From positions 45,149 through 109,148 of the forward strand of contig NZ_JBATUX010000028.1 of NCBI RefSeq assembly GCF_049671445.1: DNA of 64,000 bases, written 5' to 3'. This document shows, piece after piece, positions 24,367 through 33,842 of the stretch. The stretch comes from Paenisporosarcina sp049671445. Lineage in GTDB: Bacteria > Bacillota > Bacilli > Bacillales_A > Planococcaceae. A model generated the notes under the pieces. It was not told where the DNA came from. It saw only the letters and a list, made by a program, of their open reading frames with translations, and did no database searches. The position numbers were made by a program, and so were the translations under genes. The stretch's first letter is position 1, and each line of letters starts with the position of its first letter.

Positions 24367-25782
24367 TCAAACAATTTTCGAGGCATAGGAAGGAGCACTC
24401 CATTTCAAATAACCTCCTGAAAGGTTAAAAATATTTTTTAACCCTCCTGCTTGGAGAATACTTGAAGCAATAGCTGACCTCGTTCCAGATTTACAATAAA
24501 CAAGGATGGGGGTACTTATTGGTAACTCATTAATACAACTGCTGAGCATTCCTAGCTTTATATGTCGTGCTCCTTCAATATACCCTTCAGCCCATTCAGA
24601 GTTGTTTCTAACATCCAGAATAAATACATCTCCATTATCAATCAAAAATCCAGCTTCTTCACGAGTCAAATTTTGATAAGATTCTAATTTTGAAAACAAC
24701 TGAATAATTTCGTTTACGTTTGAATAATATTCGATTTTGTCCATACCAATAGCCTGAAGGGAGATCATTAATTCTTCTAGATGTTTCGGATTAGTTAAGA
24801 GATAAATTGGAAGGTTGTTATCCATAGTCCATCCTGCCCATTTTGTAAAGGATTTATTGAAAGGGATATTAATTGTGCCGGGAATGTGAGATTTTGAAAA
24901 TTCATCGTAACTTCTGGTGTCAATAATTTGTACATCTTTTTTCATCATTATTTTTAATTCTTCAATATTAGAAATAAAGTTTGGTGAAGGTAATTCATTA
25001 ACTACTTCAGGTCCTATTTTATTTATACGTTTCATGGCATTAAAATAGTGTGGCGGATCCGGCTGTCCTTCTAACAAATTTTCTAGAAAACTATTAAAAT
25101 TTTCATGTTGTAAAGCCCAATTGGAGCGTTTTTCATATCCAACTGTAGTAGATGGGACTGCGCCCAAAGATTTACCACAAGCACTTCCAGCTCCGTGGGA
25201 TGGCCAAACTTGCAAATAATCAGCTAAAGACTTAAATCGTGATATGGATTCATACATTTCCATGGCACCAGTAAGAGATGTTCCTTGAATGCCTGAAACT
25301 TTCTCTAATAAGTCTGGACGACCTACATCTCCAACAAAAATAAAATCCCCAGTAAATACTCCAATTGGATGATTTGTTTTGGTTTCTCCATCTGTCAAAA
25401 TAAAGGAAAGGCTTTCTGGAGTATGGCCAGGAGTATGCATTACATCAAATATTAGATTTCCAATTTTAATTTGATCATTATCCTTTATTAATTGATATGG
25501 GAGATTATCTAAGTTTTGATATTTCCAGTCAGCCCCCCCCTCATCTGAAAGGTACATTTTAGTTCCCAACCGGTTAGCTAATTCTCTTGTCCCTGAAACG
25601 AAATCAGCGTGGATATGAGTTTCTAAAGATCCAACAAGATTCATTCCCTCACTTTTAATTACTTTTATATACTGATCAACGTAACGTGCAGGGTCCACAA
25701 CAACTGCTTCTCCTGTGGTTTGACAGCCTACTAGATATGAAGCATGGGATAACTTATCATCATAAAAATATTTTAAGAACAT
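24367..25782 (-). CDS. Metallo-beta-lactamase/double-rhodanese protein (persulfide dioxygenase-like)
   Basis: 471 residues. The MBL domain (1-250) has ETHIHADFVSG (H-x-H-x-D), HTPGHTPES and FTGDFIFVGDVGRPD, the ligand set of ETHE1/CstB-type persulfide dioxygenases with one iron. Two rhodanese domains follow: the first (about 270-370) lacks a catalytic Cys (YLLTNP), the second ends in YCKSGTRS with the active Cys. It converts per- or polysulfides and releases sulfite or thiosulfate. It is island-borne and complements the chromosomal gene 48409-49536, in which the rhodanese precedes the MBL domain. No operator of the TACC-N6-GGTA type is seen before it. Confidence 0.88.
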   Translation of the reverse strand: MFLKYFYDDKLSHASYLVGCQTTGEAVVVDPARYVDQYIKVIKSEGMNLVGSLETHIHADFVSGTRELANRLGTKMYLSDEGGADWKYQNLDNLPYQLIKDNDQIKIGNLIFDVMHTPGHTPESLSFILTDGETKTNHPIGVFTGDFIFVGDVGRPDLLEKVSGIQGTSLTGAMEMYESISRFKSLADYLQVWPSHGAGSACGKSLGAVPSTTVGYEKRSNWALQHENFNSFLENLLEGQPDPPHYFNAMKRINKIGPEVVNELPSPNFISNIEELKIMMKKDVQIIDTRSYDEFSKSHIPGTINIPFNKSFTKWAGWTMDNNLPIYLLTNPKHLEELMISLQAIGMDKIEYYSNVNEIIQLFSKLESYQNLTREEAGFLIDNGDVFILDVRNNSEWAEGYIEGARHIKLGMLSSCINELPISTPILVYCKSGTRSAIASSILQAGGLKNIFNLSGGYLKWSAPSYASKIV

Positions 25783-26224
25783 ATCTCTCCCCCATCAATA
25801 AATGATTTTTCATTAGTAATGCATAAATAATTTTTATACCTGTCAGTATTTAATTGGCTAAATTTCAAATATCAGGATTAAATTACAAAAAACTACTTGT
25901 AATAGGAGTTGTTATTACTGTCCTAACAACTAATTAAAAGTAGCTATCTCACGGAAAAGTATATTAATAATAATAACTGTTAAATTGCGAATAAAGAAAA
26001 CGTTTTAGTTCTTATTTTCTTTTCAATTTTCAACTAAACTAAGTTTCCGAATTCACACTAAATATTTATAGAATTACACAAACCCAATTTTGACAACGAG
26101 TTAAATTGTTTATTTAACTATAAAGATAATTTTTAAATTTTTTTTATAGTTCAGCAAATAATATGGGTTCTTTTGGTTTAAAGCACCACCGAAAAATTTC
26201 AGACACTCTTGATAAAGAAACATT
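25783..26224. other. Gene-less 440-bp region between the MBL gene and the pro-peptide gene
   Basis: Very AT-rich. It must hold the promoter of the MBL/rhodanese gene and the 3' end of the RiPP-type operon. I see no clear terminator or gene here. Confidence 0.4.
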
Positions 26225-26368
26225 CTAAATTTTTACAGGTATAATTACAACTGAATCCGGAAATTCCTCCTCAGCAATTAATAAATTATTATTGTTATTT
26301 TGAGGACTTTGGTATATTAAATTCAGTAAACAGAATGTAACTATCGAGATTTTTAATAATTTTTTCAT
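26225..26368 (-). CDS. Secreted 47-aa pro-peptide, candidate pheromone of the RRNPP type
   Basis: ATG at 26368 with AGGAGTG 8 bases upstream, 17 bases behind the regulator's stop. The N-terminus MKKLLKISIVTFCLLNLIY is a secretion signal, a polar Asn-rich linker follows (QSPQNNNNN), and the C-terminus is acidic then hydrophobic (EEEFPDSVVIIPVKI). Size, location and layout match pro-peptides such as PapR (behind plcR), NprX (behind nprR) and Phr. The mature signal would be the C-terminal 5-12 residues, re-imported by an oligopeptide permease. Function is inferred from position and shape only. Confidence 0.75.
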   Translation of the reverse strand: MKKLLKISIVTFCLLNLIYQSPQNNNNNLLIAEEEFPDSVVIIPVKI

Positions 26369-26385
26369 ATTTATAACACTCCTAT

Positions 26386-27669
26386 TTATTCTATTATTGT
26401 TTTTGGAAGTAATGATTCAATGGTTTTATTAGCAAGAAGATAATAAAAAATCCCCTTTTTGTATTTACGATTGGATTCATAAATACTCGCTAGCATTTTA
26501 GAATACTTATAAACGTAACGTTTATTATTTGTCTTTTGAAAATATGGAATTATGAAAGTCTCTAGATACTCAGCACACTTTTCCTCATTTTCCTCTATTT
26601 TTTTATAGATGTTTAGATGATATTCATATTCTTTGAAAGTTAAAGTATCTTTAAAATTTTCTAATAATTTAAAGCCGGTTAGTATATATTCTTTTAACTT
26701 ATTAATTTTTCTATCTTTGTAACAAAGCTGTATCAGTGAGTGAATAGTATTAAGGATTTTTTTTAAAGAGGCTTCATTATTACAACCTTCTTTTAAAGGC
26801 AACCTTAAATTCAGACTTTTCTCGAAATAATCTATTGCACGAAAAGCATCATTTTTTAAAGCGTATAAGTAACCAATATTGTGGTTGATGGTTCCCATTA
26901 AATTTATATCATTAATATTTGAAGCAATCTCAATAGCAAGACTATAACATTTTATAGATGAATCATATTCTTCTAATCGTTGATATGATATACCTAATAT
27001 TACTTGACACTCAGCTGATTTTTTAAATTTGTACTCTTTATTATAATAATTTAATGCCTTTAAAATGTACTCGATACAATTAGTATTATTCAGCAACTTC
27101 CCATGAGTTAGAGCTAATTGATAATACAGATCAGCTAAATCAAACTCAGAAATACTATTATCTATGCATTGGTTATAATCGTTGATAGCTCCTGTAAAAT
27201 CTCCTTTATAATACTTAAGTAAGCCATTGTTTTTGTAATAAATTATTTTTTCCTTTACTCCTAAAGAATTTAATATCTTTTCTAGTCGGTTCATTATATT
27301 AGCAGCTTCATCTAATTGTTTTTGTTGAATTAAGTATCTACAAGATATTAATTGAGATAATACTTTGTATTTAGTTAGAGAAAATTCACTACTTGTAATT
27401 TTAATATTAGTTTCTAAATCTTCTCTGATTTCTAAGACTTTTTGGTAAGTATCATACAAAAATTGCTCAATTTCTAAATCATTATTATTATTTACAATAT
27501 CAGGTATACCTAATTTCTTAAATAAAAGTTTAACAATCTCATCACTAGGAACCGTTGAGTTATTTTCTATTTTACTCAGATATGATACTGAGCAAATATC
27601 TTTAGCTAGTTCTTCTTGGGTGATATTTCCTCCGTTACGCTCGAATTTAATAATATTTCCTATTTTCAA
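26386..27669 (-). CDS. XRE-TPR transcriptional regulator (RRNPP/NprR-like)
   Basis: 427 residues from the TTG at 27669; AAAGGGA lies 9 bases upstream and the protein then starts MKIGNIIKFERN like other XRE regulators. The HTH is NITQEELAKDICSVSYLSKI (about 12-50). The rest is a TPR superhelix with several A/G-x-x-Y-x-x-A-I-type repeats (LLKYYKGDFTGAINDYNQCI, LGISYQRLEEYDSSIKCYSL, NIGYLYALKNDAFRAIDYFE). Length is close to NprR and larger than PlcR or Rgg. It would bind a short peptide and switch the operon. The pro-peptide gene follows directly. Confidence 0.85.
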   Translation of the reverse strand: MKIGNIIKFERNGGNITQEELAKDICSVSYLSKIENNSTVPSDEIVKLLFKKLGIPDIVNNNNDLEIEQFLYDTYQKVLEIREDLETNIKITSSEFSLTKYKVLSQLISCRYLIQQKQLDEAANIMNRLEKILNSLGVKEKIIYYKNNGLLKYYKGDFTGAINDYNQCIDNSISEFDLADLYYQLALTHGKLLNNTNCIEYILKALNYYNKEYKFKKSAECQVILGISYQRLEEYDSSIKCYSLAIEIASNINDINLMGTINHNIGYLYALKNDAFRAIDYFEKSLNLRLPLKEGCNNEASLKKILNTIHSLIQLCYKDRKINKLKEYILTGFKLLENFKDTLTFKEYEYHLNIYKKIEENEEKCAEYLETFIIPYFQKTNNKRYVYKYSKMLASIYESNRKYKKGIFYYLLANKTIESLLPKTIIE

Positions 27670-27680
27670 ATTAACTGATC

Positions 27681-27722
27681 CCTTTCTGAAACGAATATAC
27701 ATATTGTCCCAATTCAGAAAGG
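27681..27722 (-). promoter_or_regulatory. Inverted repeat covering the ribosome site of the XRE-TPR gene
   Basis: CCTTTCTGAA (27681-27690) and TTCAGAAAGG (27713-27722) are perfect 10-bp inverted copies 22 bp apart. In the mRNA the stem would include the AAAGGG ribosome site of the TTG start at 27669, so it may mask translation. As DNA it could be an operator for autoregulation. Confidence 0.55.
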
Positions 27723-27748
27723 AATATGCAAGGGTTTGTTGAAATATT

Positions 27749-29917
27749 TTAAAATTTCTTGAATATATAAATTGGTTTGTTTGAATAATATAGTTGACTA
27801 TCTACAATTGCCATGGACTTAAAATAATATATGCTTGGTTGAATCTTTTTCTTTATTGTAAATTGCACTTCTTCATGAACTGACTCTCCAGGTTCAAGGA
27901 CAAAAGATATACTTTTTTTATTACTAGACGACCACTCATCAAGACCCAAATGAGTTAAAAATGCAAACCCTTTAATTTTTTTGTTAGATGTATTTTTTAA
28001 GTTAATTAATTGTGAAAATATTCCTTCATTTGGAATATTTGTATCTCCATAAATTTCAATTGTGAGTTTATTATCTTCAGGTCTATCTGAGATACAACCG
28101 CATTTTGGACAATATAATAAATACCTTTGCTCTTTAGTTGTAAGATGTTGAAAAGCATACTCGTTGGCTTTATTATCACATATAAAACACCGGGATTTTT
28201 TTTTAGAATTGTTTATCATTTGAACCTGATTTACATACATTTCTGGAAGAAAGATACTTGCAGAACTAGATGCTTTGTCCATTAGTTTATTTATTATGTT
28301 TTGATTTAAAATTGAAAAAATTTCATTTACTTTTTGATAGTTTCTTTTAATTTTATAAAAAACCTCTGGATTATATTTTACCTCTTTAACTAATTTCGAG
28401 CTTTCTACCAATAAGTTATTTAATTGTAATGTTTCATTTTCAAACTTATTACCAACTATCTGTTTTTCAATAGAACTTAATTCATGACCTGGTACATAAT
28501 CCAAATGTGGTAATGATTCATGTAGAATAATTTCTATTCTCTCACGCTCGAACTTTGACCAAGAATACAAATATAGATAACGAACATTGTTTTCTATTAA
28601 TATAGAATAGAAAAATTCAGATCTTGAAGTATTTTCCACAAAATTATAAGAATTTAGTGCTTCATTAAGTTTAATTTTAATCAAAGATTTTCCTCTTATA
28701 TCATTTAAAATTATTTTTGAAGAAGAATCTGTATCTTCTTTTATTGTGATTTTTACCATTTCAGTTTCTTCAAGACCTTTATATTTTTGCTTTGGATTCC
28801 CTATTACTAGGTAACATGGGAAATCAACATTACTTTGAAATAACCAATTATTCAACAAGCTTACAGCCTCACCCGCAGTATTTCCATGCAATAATAAGTT
28901 ATGTAAAAAACAAATTTCTGCATCAGGTCCATGTTTAATTCCAACAGAACTTATATAAACACTTGCATAGTTATCTAAAAATGCATTACTTAACGTAACA
29001 GAAGAAGGTAATATAGAGTTAAAGGGTCTGTAACCAAAACATGTACTATTAATCACAAAATTAGCTGGAATATCTGCAGCCAGTATCCCTTTTTTATGAA
29101 TAGGACAATTTTTGTTAATCTTACAGTCCATTCCTTCCCCTCTAAATCTTTTGGATTGTCCACACACTATGCTGTCACTTAGTAAAATACAATCTTCCGT
29201 ACCATGAGTAGATATATAAAAGGAGTTTATTAAACCTTCATTGGTGATTTTATTAAATGAGTCCAATAAAGTTGATTCATTATTATAAATAGTACTATTG
29301 TTTAGGATATTATTAAATTTTTTCTTTGATTGTGGTAAAGTAATGACATTTTTCTTTTCTTGTAAAGTATCTTCTGTTATATAAAAATTACTTAAAGCCC
29401 CCTTTAGGATTATCCAGGAAAGTTGTTCAACATCTGTAGCAGTTATTATTCCTGTATCATTTAATATCAAAGAGTAATTTTCAAAAAAGTCTAAATTTTC
29501 CATTCCCAAATATGAACTAAGAATAACGAATGTTTTATTATTACTCGAGTTTAAAGCTATATGGTCTACCAAGGCCTCTTTATCTTTAAACCAATGTATT
29601 TTATCTACTTGGTATGCAAAGGAAACAATACTAGAGTAATTTGTAAAAGAATCTTCTTCTAGAATTAAAAGTTCCATTTCTTTTTCTATATTTTGTAACT
29701 CTGTACTTGCAATTTCTTGTGAAGCACTTTCTTCAATTAAGTATTGTTGGAGAAACTCCTCCCCTACAATTTCCACTCTACTCCATTTTTCCGTTATTTC
29801 TGTATAGTAACCACTAGAATCCAAGTAAGGAAAAATCCCCTTAATTCTGTTTTTGACAATTATTTCCCAAACTCTCAACCAATTTTCTTCCTTGGTTGTT
29901 TTTATAGCATAAATCAT
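27749..29917 (-). CDS. CHAT/caspase-like protease with zinc ribbon, RiPP operon
   Basis: 722 residues. The dyad motifs are FYISTHGTED (His near residue 238) and FVINSTCFGYRP (Cys near 293), followed by LSNAFLDNYASVYISSVGIK and SLLNNWLFQS, the order of CHAT (clan CD) peptidases. Around 575-610 FICDNKANEY ... YCPKCGC forms a Cys4 zinc ribbon. The C-terminal ~100 residues are an immunoglobulin-like beta domain (KIKGFAFLTHLGLDEW, FVLEPGESVHEE). ATG follows AAAGGAA by 8 bases. It lies 15 bp after the MFS gene. Likely roles: cutting leader from precursor, or a maturation/immunity effector; which one is unknown. Confidence 0.7.
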   Translation of the reverse strand: MIYAIKTTKEENWLRVWEIIVKNRIKGIFPYLDSSGYYTEITEKWSRVEIVGEEFLQQYLIEESASQEIASTELQNIEKEMELLILEEDSFTNYSSIVSFAYQVDKIHWFKDKEALVDHIALNSSNNKTFVILSSYLGMENLDFFENYSLILNDTGIITATDVEQLSWIILKGALSNFYITEDTLQEKKNVITLPQSKKKFNNILNNSTIYNNESTLLDSFNKITNEGLINSFYISTHGTEDCILLSDSIVCGQSKRFRGEGMDCKINKNCPIHKKGILAADIPANFVINSTCFGYRPFNSILPSSVTLSNAFLDNYASVYISSVGIKHGPDAEICFLHNLLLHGNTAGEAVSLLNNWLFQSNVDFPCYLVIGNPKQKYKGLEETEMVKITIKEDTDSSSKIILNDIRGKSLIKIKLNEALNSYNFVENTSRSEFFYSILIENNVRYLYLYSWSKFERERIEIILHESLPHLDYVPGHELSSIEKQIVGNKFENETLQLNNLLVESSKLVKEVKYNPEVFYKIKRNYQKVNEIFSILNQNIINKLMDKASSSASIFLPEMYVNQVQMINNSKKKSRCFICDNKANEYAFQHLTTKEQRYLLYCPKCGCISDRPEDNKLTIEIYGDTNIPNEGIFSQLINLKNTSNKKIKGFAFLTHLGLDEWSSSNKKSISFVLEPGESVHEEVQFTIKKKIQPSIYYFKSMAIVDSQLYYSNKPIYIFKKF

Positions 29918-29932
29918 ATATTTTGTTCCTTT

Positions 29933-31180
29933 CTAAGTTGTTTTTAATTGTCTTGTACTTTTAAAACTAACCCCGATCACTCCTGCTAAACCAATTAATA
30001 AACCACCAGTAAGGAAAACAAGTTCGACTTGATATATGTCAAAAGCTATCCCTGATATAAAAAACGAAATAGGATCTAAACCCACAACAATAAAATTGAG
30101 AAATCCGAAAACTATTCCTAATACCTTTACATCAAATGCCTTTTGAACTGTAGAATACATAAGGATATTAATAATTGTAACTAAACAACCTATAATAAAT
30201 AGGATTAATCCAATTAATAAGATTTTGCTAATAAAGCCAATCACTGAAAATAATAGACCAGAAATTATTGTTGCAGTATAAACAATTACACCAACTTTTT
30301 TCATATTTATTTTAGAACATATAATTGATCCGATTATCATTCCGAGAGCTATTGAAATTTCTAAAAAAGTAAATCCACCTATTCCTGAGTCTAAAACAAC
30401 ATTTGACAAATATGGAAGACCTATCACCATAGGTCCAAAGTATCCGAAATTAAATATTGCCATACAAATAAACATAAAAACTATTGAGTTATTACTTTTT
30501 ACAAGTTTATAACCTTCTTTTATTTCTTTAAATATTTTTTTCGTATTCTTCTTTGGAGATTTGACTCTTTTATACGTTATTTTCTTTATAAACACTGCTG
30601 AGAATAACATAAAAAATACTGGTATTATAAAAGCTTCTCCCACCCCTATAGCTTCAATAGCTAACGCTCCTATTAGTGGACCTAATACAATAGCCAATTG
30701 ATTTATCAATTCACGCATAGAGTTTCCTTTTTGAATATCCTCACTATCCAAAATTTCAGGTACCAAAGCATCCCTAGCTGGAGTAAACATAGCATTACTA
30801 ATACCAAAAATTAGAGAGATTATAAATAATAAATATACAAAAGATAAATTAAATAGATATAGTACTAATAGTACTGTTAATACAATTGCTCTGGATATAT
30901 CTGAAAACCACATAATCTTAACTTTATCAAAGTTATCAGAAATAGCTCCCCCTGCAATCATGAAGAACATGTTAGGAATTGCCCAAAAAACAAATAACAT
31001 CCCTAAAATAGAGGTAGAGCCTGTGAGCTCAATTACAAACCAAGACATAATGAGAGAATATAATCTGTATCCAATTACAGAAAATCCTCCCCCTATAAGT
31101 AAATTCGTAAAATTTTTATTTTTCCATATAGAGTTCTTCTGTTTTTGGTTTAGAATTTCATTATTAAGAGTTACCTTCAT
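29933..31180 (-). CDS. MFS exporter of the RiPP-type operon
   Basis: 415 residues with about 12 membrane segments. The 2-3 loop AGGAISDNFDKVKIMWFSD and AIVLGPLIGALA fit drug-exporting MFS proteins of the MefA/YfiS-like subfamily. The ATG at 31180 follows AAAGGAGGG by six bases and lies 17 bases inside the M50 gene, so translation is coupled. In this setting export of the finished peptide, with self-protection, is the most likely role. No peptidase-containing ABC exporter is present in the operon, so leader removal must be done by another protein. Confidence 0.85.
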   Translation of the reverse strand: MKVTLNNEILNQKQKNSIWKNKNFTNLLIGGGFSVIGYRLYSLIMSWFVIELTGSTSILGMLFVFWAIPNMFFMIAGGAISDNFDKVKIMWFSDISRAIVLTVLLVLYLFNLSFVYLLFIISLIFGISNAMFTPARDALVPEILDSEDIQKGNSMRELINQLAIVLGPLIGALAIEAIGVGEAFIIPVFFMLFSAVFIKKITYKRVKSPKKNTKKIFKEIKEGYKLVKSNNSIVFMFICMAIFNFGYFGPMVIGLPYLSNVVLDSGIGGFTFLEISIALGMIIGSIICSKINMKKVGVIVYTATIISGLLFSVIGFISKILLIGLILFIIGCLVTIINILMYSTVQKAFDVKVLGIVFGFLNFIVVGLDPISFFISGIAFDIYQVELVFLTGGLLIGLAGVIGVSFKSTRQLKTT

Positions 31181-32426
31181 TTAATTCCCTCCTTTTACTA
31201 AAGAGATTTTCTTTCCTCTCTTTAATAAAGTCTATTACTATGTAAACAAATAGCCATATGAATGGTGTTATTAAGTAACCCACCCCAAAGAAGCGATCCC
31301 AGAATTGCAAAGTTAATACTTTTCCGTCAAATAAAATTCCTTTAGAAAGAGTAAAGTACCAATAAGTAAGACCAGAGTAAACAATAGCTACGGTAAAAGA
31401 AAATATCAGACCTAATAAATATATGGGAAGATACTTTTTTATACTAATATTTTCTTGTTTAGAAATATTCTTTAGTTTTTCAATATCGTCACTAATTAAA
31501 TGAAATCCGAATTTTTTCTTAGTATAAAGTGCAGTATATCCATGTAAATCAGTGCAATTCCACTGATTATTCAATACATAATATAAGTCTGATTTTGTGA
31601 AAATCAGTGGCTGAGTTATAAAACTCCAGATGTTAATGATAACTATAAACCTCACAAATCTATATAATTCTTCAGAATAGTTTATTATTCCAATATCATG
31701 AAGGTAAACAATAGTTAGACTTGAGGATAGCATGAGAGAGTTAAAGGCCAATCCTGCTAAAAAAATTTCATTTCTAGCTTTCTTTGTAGCTGCCCATATA
31801 TTAGGTATTACAGTCTCTATGACAAGATACATTCCAGATCTTCCAAATTTAACTTTACTTTCTATTGAGTGTGCTCTTGCTGCAATAAGATGTCCTATTT
31901 CATGAATAAAAATTATCCCCCACATACTAAGCAACCCAAAAGTCACTACAATAGTTAAAGAATCATGAAATAGAAAATCGGTTATTTTTGGTAAAGACTT
32001 TGGACTAGCGATGTATAAAACCATTGAGTATATAAATAGTGCTATATAGAAGAACCATGCATATATATTAAAGAATACTTTAGCAACTTTAGGCTTAATA
32101 AATGAGAATTGATTTTTAATTACTTGTTTTTCATTAATAGAGGTAACTTCGGTTCCATCTACTTTATTAATAAACCCTATTTCAAAACAGGTATTAACAA
32201 ACTCAAGAACCCCTATCTCTTCCTTATACTTTGCAGATAATTTTGACTCAACCTCACCGATTGTAAGTCGTTGATTTAACAAATCTATAGATTCTATAGC
32301 CACCCGTGGGACATTTATATATTCTCCTGTTTCTTTTCTTCCAACAATGTACTCTTCCTCTTGTCCATTGTATTTATCAATGAACAATGAAAACATTTGG
32401 ATAGTTGAGTTATTATTTATTTTCAT
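31164..32426 (-). CDS. M50-family membrane metalloprotease with PqqD-like N-terminal domain
   Basis: 420 residues. Residues ~15-95 (YIVGRKETGEYINVPRVAIE, IGEVESKLSAKYKEEIGVLE, FVNTCFEIGFI) look like a PqqD/RRE-type winged helix. Six or more membrane helices follow, with zinc motif FIHEIGHLIAAR at 175-179 and the second-site motif FTKSDLYYVLNN near 277. This is the site-2-protease layout also seen in peptide operons such as yydH. The ATG starts immediately after the stop of the OppA-like gene (TAAATG). It could trim the peptide in the membrane or act in immunity. Confidence 0.8.
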   Translation of the reverse strand: MKINNNSTIQMFSLFIDKYNGQEEEYIVGRKETGEYINVPRVAIESIDLLNQRLTIGEVESKLSAKYKEEIGVLEFVNTCFEIGFINKVDGTEVTSINEKQVIKNQFSFIKPKVAKVFFNIYAWFFYIALFIYSMVLYIASPKSLPKITDFLFHDSLTIVVTFGLLSMWGIIFIHEIGHLIAARAHSIESKVKFGRSGMYLVIETVIPNIWAATKKARNEIFLAGLAFNSLMLSSSLTIVYLHDIGIINYSEELYRFVRFIVIINIWSFITQPLIFTKSDLYYVLNNQWNCTDLHGYTALYTKKKFGFHLISDDIEKLKNISKQENISIKKYLPIYLLGLIFSFTVAIVYSGLTYWYFTLSKGILFDGKVLTLQFWDRFFGVGYLITPFIWLFVYIVIDFIKERKENLFSKRRELNEGNS

Positions 32427-33842
32427 TTAAAGCACCTCGTTTTTATATGTGAGTGAATTAAAATCAAAAATACCAAGCGGCGAAAGGTTGAAATTATGTG
32501 ATACTATATCTTGAATTAACAAAGGTAATCTGTAGTTGTATAGAGGAACCATAGTCTTTTTTTCAAATAAAATTGATTCAGCTAATTTGAGTATGTTAAA
32601 TCTACTTACTCGTGATTCTATAAACTGACTTGAGGATACAAGATCATCAAATTCATGGTCTGAAAATTTAGAAAAATTATTAGGAGAATTTGTCTCCCAA
32701 ATATTTAGTAAAGAAATAGGGTCAAAAAAATCACCAATCCAACCACTTAGAGCAATATCAAATTCCCCTTTATATAATTTTTCAGTGAATTCCTCCCAAT
32801 TAACTATAACAAGTTGAACTTCAATATTTAGGGATTTTTCTAGTTGTTCTTTACATGTAATTGCAATTTTTGTATATTGCTCTATATCATTTACCAATAA
32901 GTTTAGGGATTTTTCTTTTAAAAAAGCTTCTGGTATTTCAGTTGCTGTCTCGTTTTCTTCTATTTCTATTTCATATTCACTATAAAAATCCCATGGAATA
33001 TATTTCTTTGTTGCTTTAAATTGAATGAATGATTCCATTAATTTTTCCACATTGATAGCATTGTCTATTTTAATCCTTTCATTTAAGTTTAATTCTTCAC
33101 AATTAAACTGTAAAAATGCAGTTCCAAACTCTGGGACATACTTTAACAAATTATTTTTTGCATAAAAGTCCATATACTCTGCTGGAATACCATCGCTTAA
33201 TTGAATTTCCTTTTGAATAAACCTACGATGAATTGATTGTTCATTGCCATCACAGGTTATACAAATCTCTTTTGTTTTTTCTAGGTTTTCAAGTACTATT
33301 GAATTAGTATTCCGTGTTTTTATTACAAAGTCTCTATTACTTATTAATCCGATTTGTCGTAAATTCATAGAGTGAGGAATTGGTAAGTAAGGAGTGGAGG
33401 CCGTTAAATGTAAAAAGTACGGACAACTGTTCTCCAAGATTACTTTAAAGCTTTTTTCATTTAAAATTTGAAGACCAATTTCCGTTTCATCACAAATACC
33501 TTCTAGATATTTTTCTACGTTCTTTATTACTTTAAAACTCTGTATATTAAAATTATTTTTCTTTATTACGTTTATCCAAGCTTCTACAAAGTCTTTGGAA
33601 CAAATTGGTTTAGCATTTGACCAATAGCTATTGTCAAGTACAAAAGTATAACTATTTGATGTCTTGTCAAATAAGTAATTATTTAAGGTTCCTTTTACTA
33701 AGTTGTTTCCTTCATAAGTCATTAATCCCTTATATATATTATGTAATATATTTGCTGTAGAGGTATTCTGACAAGTAGCAGGATCCAACTCTTTAAATCC
33801 TAAGTTATTATCAAAGTTAATATTTAGTCTCAAATATTTCAT
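32427..33842 (-). CDS. OppA-like (SBP family 5) protein without signal peptide, copy 2
   Basis: 471 residues. Family-5 peptide-binding features: ELDPATCQNTSTANILHNIY, KGLMTYEGNNLVKG, SYWSNAKPICSKDFVEAW and, near the end, FDIALSGWIGDFFDPISLLN. True OppA proteins carry a lipoprotein signal; this one begins MKYLRLNINFDN and has none, so it is cytosolic. It overlaps the ThiF gene by 26 bases. ATG at 33842 chosen with weak AGAAG; a TTG two codons upstream is the alternative. It may hold precursor or product peptide for modification, or sequester it for immunity. Confidence 0.8.
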   Translation of the reverse strand: MKYLRLNINFDNNLGFKELDPATCQNTSTANILHNIYKGLMTYEGNNLVKGTLNNYLFDKTSNSYTFVLDNSYWSNAKPICSKDFVEAWINVIKKNNFNIQSFKVIKNVEKYLEGICDETEIGLQILNEKSFKVILENSCPYFLHLTASTPYLPIPHSMNLRQIGLISNRDFVIKTRNTNSIVLENLEKTKEICITCDGNEQSIHRRFIQKEIQLSDGIPAEYMDFYAKNNLLKYVPEFGTAFLQFNCEELNLNERIKIDNAINVEKLMESFIQFKATKKYIPWDFYSEYEIEIEENETATEIPEAFLKEKSLNLLVNDIEQYTKIAITCKEQLEKSLNIEVQLVIVNWEEFTEKLYKGEFDIALSGWIGDFFDPISLLNIWETNSPNNFSKFSDHEFDDLVSSSQFIESRVSRFNILKLAESILFEKKTMVPLYNYRLPLLIQDIVSHNFNLSPLGIFDFNSLTYKNEVL

